Assembly: GCF_902712855.1 (NCBI RefSeq)
Contig: NZ_LR743508.1
Span: 62,001 to 126,000 of the forward strand
Source: Variovorax paradoxus
GTDB lineage: Bacteria > Pseudomonadota > Gammaproteobacteria > Burkholderiales > Burkholderiaceae_C
DNA length: 64,000 bases
Direction: 5' to 3'
In this document: in pieces, positions 60,476 through 64,000 of the stretch
Position numbering within the stretch: the first letter of the stretch is position 1
How the letters are laid out: every line of letters starts with the position of its first letter
Notes under the pieces: generated by a model
What the model saw: the letters and a program-made list of their open reading frames with translations, nothing else
What the model was told of the DNA's origin: nothing
Database searches by the model: none
Program-made: the position numbers and the translations under genes

Positions 60476-61447
60476 ATGCGCACCATGACCCGTCTCTTCA
60501 AGCACCTGCTGGCCACTGGCCTGCTTGCCACCGCCGCCATGTCGGCAAGCGCGGCCTACCCGGAACGGCCGATCACCCTGGTGGTTCCCTATGCGCCCGG
60601 CGGTTCGACCGACGCACTCGCGCGCGTTCTCGCCCAACGCATCGGCGCCAAGCTCGATGCCAGCGTCGTCGTCGACAACAAGCCGGGTGCCAGCGGCACC
60701 ATCGGCGCGGGCTTCGTGGCCAAGGCGGCGGGCGACGGCTACACGGTGCTCTACGACGCGACGCCGTACTCCATCAACCCGCATCTGTTCCCTCGCCTGC
60801 CCTACAGCCCGAAGGCCCTGCAGCCCCTCTCGCTGGTGGCACTGGCACCGAACATCGTGATCGTGAGCGAGTCGTCGCCATTCAGGACGATCAAGGACCT
60901 GGTCGACAAGGCCAAGGCGCAACCCGGCAAGCTGAATTTCGCATCGGGCGGCAGCGGCACGGTGCAGCGGCTCGCGGCAGAGCTGCTGCGCCAGCGCCTC
61001 GGCCTGGACATGGTGCACGTCGGCTACAAGAGTGGCGGTCCGGCCATCGTCGATGTGATGGGCGGGCAGGTCGACTTCATGTTCAGCACCATCGCAGCCT
61101 CGTCGCCGCTGGTGTCGTCCGGCAAGCTCAGGGCGCTGGCCATCTCGTCGCCGAAACGCTCTGCACGCCTGCCTGACGTGCCCACGCTGGCGGAGACGGT
61201 GGCGCCGGGCTACGAGGCCTACGAGTGGAACGGCGTGTTCGTGCCGGCAGGCACCCCTGCGCCGATCGCGGCCCGGCTGCAGAAGGCGATCGCCGAGGCG
61301 CTTGCCGAAGAGGACATCAGGAAGCGTTTCTCGGATGTGGGCGTGCAGCCCATCGGCTCGACGCCTGCCGAGTTCGTCGACTTCCTCAGGAAGGAGGACG
61401 TCAAATGGTCCGACGTGATCCACAAGGGCCAGATCAAGCTCGACTGA
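60476..61447 (+). CDS. Bug/TctC family periplasmic binding protein (third)
   Basis: A 323-aa solute receptor with signal LFKHLLATGLLATAAMSASA, then YPERPITLVVPYAPGGSTDALARVLA, VVDNKPGASGTIGAGFVAKAAGDGYTVLYD and MVHVGYKSGGPAIVDVMGGQVDFMF. It starts 5 bases after the preceding receptor gene and ends 8 bases before the amidohydrolase gene, so it is part of one transcript. Two receptors in tandem suggest the cluster handles more than one related acid. Confidence 0.94.
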   Translation: MRTMTRLFKHLLATGLLATAAMSASAAYPERPITLVVPYAPGGSTDALARVLAQRIGAKLDASVVVDNKPGASGTIGAGFVAKAAGDGYTVLYDATPYSINPHLFPRLPYSPKALQPLSLVALAPNIVIVSESSPFRTIKDLVDKAKAQPGKLNFASGGSGTVQRLAAELLRQRLGLDMVHVGYKSGGPAIVDVMGGQVDFMFSTIAASSPLVSSGKLRALAISSPKRSARLPDVPTLAETVAPGYEAYEWNGVFVPAGTPAPIAARLQKAIAEALAEEDIRKRFSDVGVQPIGSTPAEFVDFLRKEDVKWSDVIHKGQIKLD

Positions 61448-61455
61448 AGATCAGG

Positions 61456-62340
61456 ATGACTTCAGACCTCGATGCCCCGGTGCCGCACTCCATCGGCGTG
61501 AACCGCCCGTTGCAGGCGCTTCCTCGCGATGCCTGCGACAGCCACATGCACATCTTCGATCCGCGCTTTGCCGCGTCGCCTCACTGGAAGCGTCGGCCGC
61601 CGAGCGCGACGGTGAGCGACTACCGGGCACTGCAACGCCGGCTGGGTACGTCGCGCACGGTGGTCGTCAACCCCTCGACCTACGGCACCGACAACGCCTG
61701 CACGCTCGATGCGCTCGCGCAGCTCGGAGAGAGCGCAAGAGGCGTTGCCGTGGTCGATCAGGACGTGACCGATGAAGAGCTCGACCGGCTCGCCGGCCAG
61801 CGGGTGTGCGGGCTGCGCGTGAACTTCGTGACGCCGCAATCATGGGGCGCCACCACTGCAGGCATGCTGGACACGCTGGCGCGGAAGATCGAACGCCTCG
61901 GCTGGCACGTGCAGGTGTTCGTGAACGCAGGCCAGCTCGTCGGGCTCGAGCCGGTGCTTCGGCGCCTGCCCGTCCCGCTGGTCATCGATCACATGGCGCT
62001 CATGGACCCCGCCGATGCGCTGGAGAGCGAGGCATTCGCGGCCGCACGCCGCCTGCTCGACGGCGGCCGGACTTGGATCAAGCTCTCCGGCGTCTACATG
62101 CGTTCGCGCGAAGGCGAGCCCGGCTACGCAGACGCCGCTGCCATGGGCCGCGCGCTGGTACGGGCCGCACCGCAGCGGCTGGTCTGGGGCAGCGACTGGC
62201 CGCACACCACGCAGCCCGCAGGCACCGTCAACGATGCCAGCCTGGCCGACGTTCTCGCGGGCTGGTGCGACAGTGCCGAAGTGCGCAACCGCATCCTGGT
62301 CGGCAACCCCGCCGAACTCTACGGCTTTGCTAGCGCCTGA
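61456..62340 (+). CDS. Amidohydrolase (2-pyrone-4,6-dicarboxylate lactonase-like)
   Basis: A 294-aa TIM-barrel hydrolase of the amidohydrolase_2/LigI group. It has CDSHMHIFDPRF with the HxH pair, VVVNPSTYGTDN, LRVNFVTPQSWG, VIDHMALMDP and the closing LVWGSDWPHT with the catalytic Asp. LigI opens 2-pyrone-4,6-dicarboxylate without a metal. Membership in the group is clear; the actual lactone or pyrone is inferred. It lies between receptor and lactonase genes with 8- and 16-base gaps. Confidence 0.88.
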   Translation: MTSDLDAPVPHSIGVNRPLQALPRDACDSHMHIFDPRFAASPHWKRRPPSATVSDYRALQRRLGTSRTVVVNPSTYGTDNACTLDALAQLGESARGVAVVDQDVTDEELDRLAGQRVCGLRVNFVTPQSWGATTAGMLDTLARKIERLGWHVQVFVNAGQLVGLEPVLRRLPVPLVIDHMALMDPADALESEAFAAARRLLDGGRTWIKLSGVYMRSREGEPGYADAAAMGRALVRAAPQRLVWGSDWPHTTQPAGTVNDASLADVLAGWCDSAEVRNRILVGNPAELYGFASA

Positions 62341-62356
62341 TTCCGAGGAGACGACG

Positions 62357-63289
62357 ATGTACTTTCTGCAGCCGCCCCAGGTGATGGAACTCGAGACCTT
62401 CACGACGATGCCCGAGCGCTTCCGGCGCCGCGAGCCCTCGGTGTGGGCCAGCGCAAACCGCGGCGGCCAGCCGACCGACTCGTTCCTGGAAGGTCCGGTG
62501 TTCGACGGCGAAGGGAACCTGTACGTCGCGGACATCCCGTTCGGCCGCATCTTCCGCATCGACGGCGCCGGCGCGTGGTGCCTTGTGGCCGAGTACGACG
62601 GCGAGCCGAACGGAATGAAGTTCGTCGACGACCGCACCCTGCTCGTCACCGACTACAAGAACGGGCTGATGCGCATCGATGTGCATACCGGCCAGGTCAC
62701 TGCGCACCTGCAGCGCCGCAACACCGAGAGCTTCAAGGGCGTCAACGATCTCGTGCTGGACGCGAACGGGAACATCTACTTCACGGACCAGGGCCAGAGC
62801 GGGCTGCACGACCCTTCGGGCCGCCTGTATCGCCTGCGACCCGACGGCCAGCTCGACATGCTGCTGTCCAACGTACCGAGCCCCAATGGCGTTGCCCTGT
62901 CGCCGGACGGCAAGGTGCTCTACCTCGCAGTGACGCGCGGCAATTGCATCTGGCGCGTTCCGCTTCTGGCGGACGGCAGCGTGTCCAAGGTGAGTCAGTT
63001 CTTCACGTCGTACGGCCCCAGCGGCCCGGACGGCCTCGCCGTCGACAGCACGGGGCGATTGCTCGTCGCGAACCCGGGCCTGGGATATGTCTGGGTGCTC
63101 AGCCCGCGCGCCGAGCCGGTCGCGGTGCTGCGCGGCCCGGCGGGCGCATCGACGACCAACCTGGCGTTCGGCGGGCCCGAACGGTCCACGGTTTTCGTCA
63201 CCGATTCCACGCACGGCCATGTGCTGAAGCTGGACCTCGACGCTCCGGGCCTCCCTTTGCATCGCCTGCCGCTCGCACAAGGCCGATGA
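62357..63289 (+). CDS. SMP-30/gluconolactonase-like lactonase
   Basis: A 310-aa six-bladed propeller hydrolase. Metal-binding positions are EGPVFDGEGNLYVADIPFGRIFRID (Glu), NDLVLDANGNIYFTD (Asn) and GPDGLAVDSTGRLLVAN (Asp), with PNGVALSPDGKVLYLA completing the pattern. It should hydrolyse a sugar or organic-acid lactone and is cytosolic (no signal peptide). GAGGAG lies before the ATG. It is the second lactone-acting enzyme in this cluster. Confidence 0.92.
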   Translation: MYFLQPPQVMELETFTTMPERFRRREPSVWASANRGGQPTDSFLEGPVFDGEGNLYVADIPFGRIFRIDGAGAWCLVAEYDGEPNGMKFVDDRTLLVTDYKNGLMRIDVHTGQVTAHLQRRNTESFKGVNDLVLDANGNIYFTDQGQSGLHDPSGRLYRLRPDGQLDMLLSNVPSPNGVALSPDGKVLYLAVTRGNCIWRVPLLADGSVSKVSQFFTSYGPSGPDGLAVDSTGRLLVANPGLGYVWVLSPRAEPVAVLRGPAGASTTNLAFGGPERSTVFVTDSTHGHVLKLDLDAPGLPLHRLPLAQGR

Positions 63290-63699
63290 GCCCGACGAGG
63301 CAGGCGGCCTGCGCGTGCGTGCGTGCGCATTTGACGAGGGCCCGGCGGCGCCCCTAGAATCCGCGCCGCAGCTTGCCACGCGAGCTGCCGTAGGCGTTAC
63401 CGTCATCCAACGCGTCCTTTGCCGAGAGGAGCCCAGCAGGGCAGTTCTCGGCGAACCATGACGCCGTTTTTCGATGACCGTATGTTCCGTCGTCCCGGGC
63501 TCCCGCCTGCCTGGGGCATCTTCTCCGCATTCCTGTCTGCCACGTCGCACCGACGCGCGTCGGCATTGCTGCGCTTCGGGTTTCGGCAGCCGCTGCCGTG
63601 CCTGCGCGCATGCCTCGCCGGCGGCGGATCGAGCGGAGGCGGAACCCTGTCGGTCCGGCTTGCGGCATTCAGCAACCCCGAAGACTCAGGACGAATCCA
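63290..63699. other. Intergenic region before the SDR gene
   Basis: About 410 bases with only short overlapping frames on both strands and no recognisable protein. The lactonase transcript probably ends here and the SDR gene has its own promoter. Confidence 0.4.
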
Positions 63700-64000
63700 A
63701 TGAAACTCACACACAACACCATCCTCGTGACCGGCGGCACCAGCGGCATCGGCCGTGCACTGGCCGAAGCGCTGCACGACCGCGGCAACCGCGTGCTCGT
63801 CACCGGCCGTCGCCGCGCATCGCTCGACGAGATGTCGGCACGGCGCCCCGGCCTCATCGGCCTGGCTGTCGATGTCGACGACCCTGGTTCGGCGCCGAGG
63901 CTGGCCGCCTGGCTGCGCGAGAACGCACCATCCCTGAACGTGGTGCTCGCCAATGCCGGCATTTCGCGGGCCGAGGACATGGCGTCCGGCACCTGGACGG
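63700..64000 (+). CDS. Short-chain dehydrogenase, cut by window end
   Basis: First 100 codons of an SDR of the DltE-like type: TILVTGGTSGIGRALAEALHDRGNRVLVTGRR with the coenzyme motif and VVLANAGISRAED with the NAG. The catalytic Tyr and Lys lie beyond the window. It is separated from the lactonase gene by 410 bases, so membership of the catabolic cluster is uncertain. Confidence 0.9.
   Translation, partial: MKLTHNTILVTGGTSGIGRALAEALHDRGNRVLVTGRRRASLDEMSARRPGLIGLAVDVDDPGSAPRLAAWLRENAPSLNVVLANAGISRAEDMASGTWT

Overview
This window is a stretch of bacterial chromosome of high G+C (most genes look close to 70% by eye). The gene content points to Burkholderiales, most likely Comamonadaceae and plausibly a Variovorax-like soil or plant bacterium. 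The evidence is three Bug/TctC periplasmic binding proteins, many LysR regulators, tight ATGA/GTGA gene overlaps and broad organic-acid, sulfonate and xenobiotic metabolism. No rRNA, tRNA, CRISPR array, transposase or phage gene was found. This assignment rests on gene content only.

Layout. 1-8.4 kb: a type II secretion/type IV pilus type ATPase, a phospholipase D-like lipoprotein, a GH100-like glycosidase, an M35-like metallopeptidase, a diguanylate cyclase and two DUF1801 proteins. 8.4-13.6 kb: a compact leftward cluster made of a CNNM/CBS membrane protein, a zinc-ribbon pseudokinase, a VWA protein, a divergent adenylosuccinate-synthetase paralogue and a small membrane protein. I consider this the best candidate for an undescribed system. 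13.6-22.5 kb: ApaH, a secreted M20 peptidase with divergent LysR gene, GNAT, two glutathione transferases with LysR gene, an AraC regulator and an FAH-family hydrolase. 22.6-28.3 kb: a sulfur locus. On the left strand is a deletion scar joining a flavin monooxygenase start to a sulfonate-binding-protein end. On the right strand is an overlapping four-gene operon (acyl-CoA dehydrogenase-like, binding protein, cysteine dioxygenase, four-domain rhodanese).

28.4-38.6 kb: RhlE helicase, YpfJ, dCTP deaminase, guanine deaminase, a Fur box followed by a broken FecI'-'PepSY fusion, a BMP-type binding protein, a DTW-domain tRNA modification enzyme and a rifampin ADP-ribosyltransferase. 38.8-51 kb: a very large lipoprotein with two discoidin domains and two haem c sites, a two-component flavin monooxygenase with divergent TetR gene, a LysR/SDR pair and an FG-GAP lipoprotein. 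51-55.3 kb: a complete folate-independent methionine synthase locus (MesD, MesX, FMN reductase, divergent MetR-like regulator) with a perfect MetR-type site and an unusual 35-bp tandem repeat.

55.7-64 kb: an IclR-controlled catabolic cluster with three Bug binding proteins interleaved with an RraA/CHA-aldolase-like enzyme, a 2-hydroxyacid dehydrogenase, a LigI-like amidohydrolase, an SMP-30 lactonase and a short-chain dehydrogenase cut by the window end. A recurring theme is gene decay by deletion: at least two loci (22.6-23.6 kb and 34.2-35.4 kb) are chimeras of two different genes, and a DUF1311-like remnant lies near 55.5 kb.
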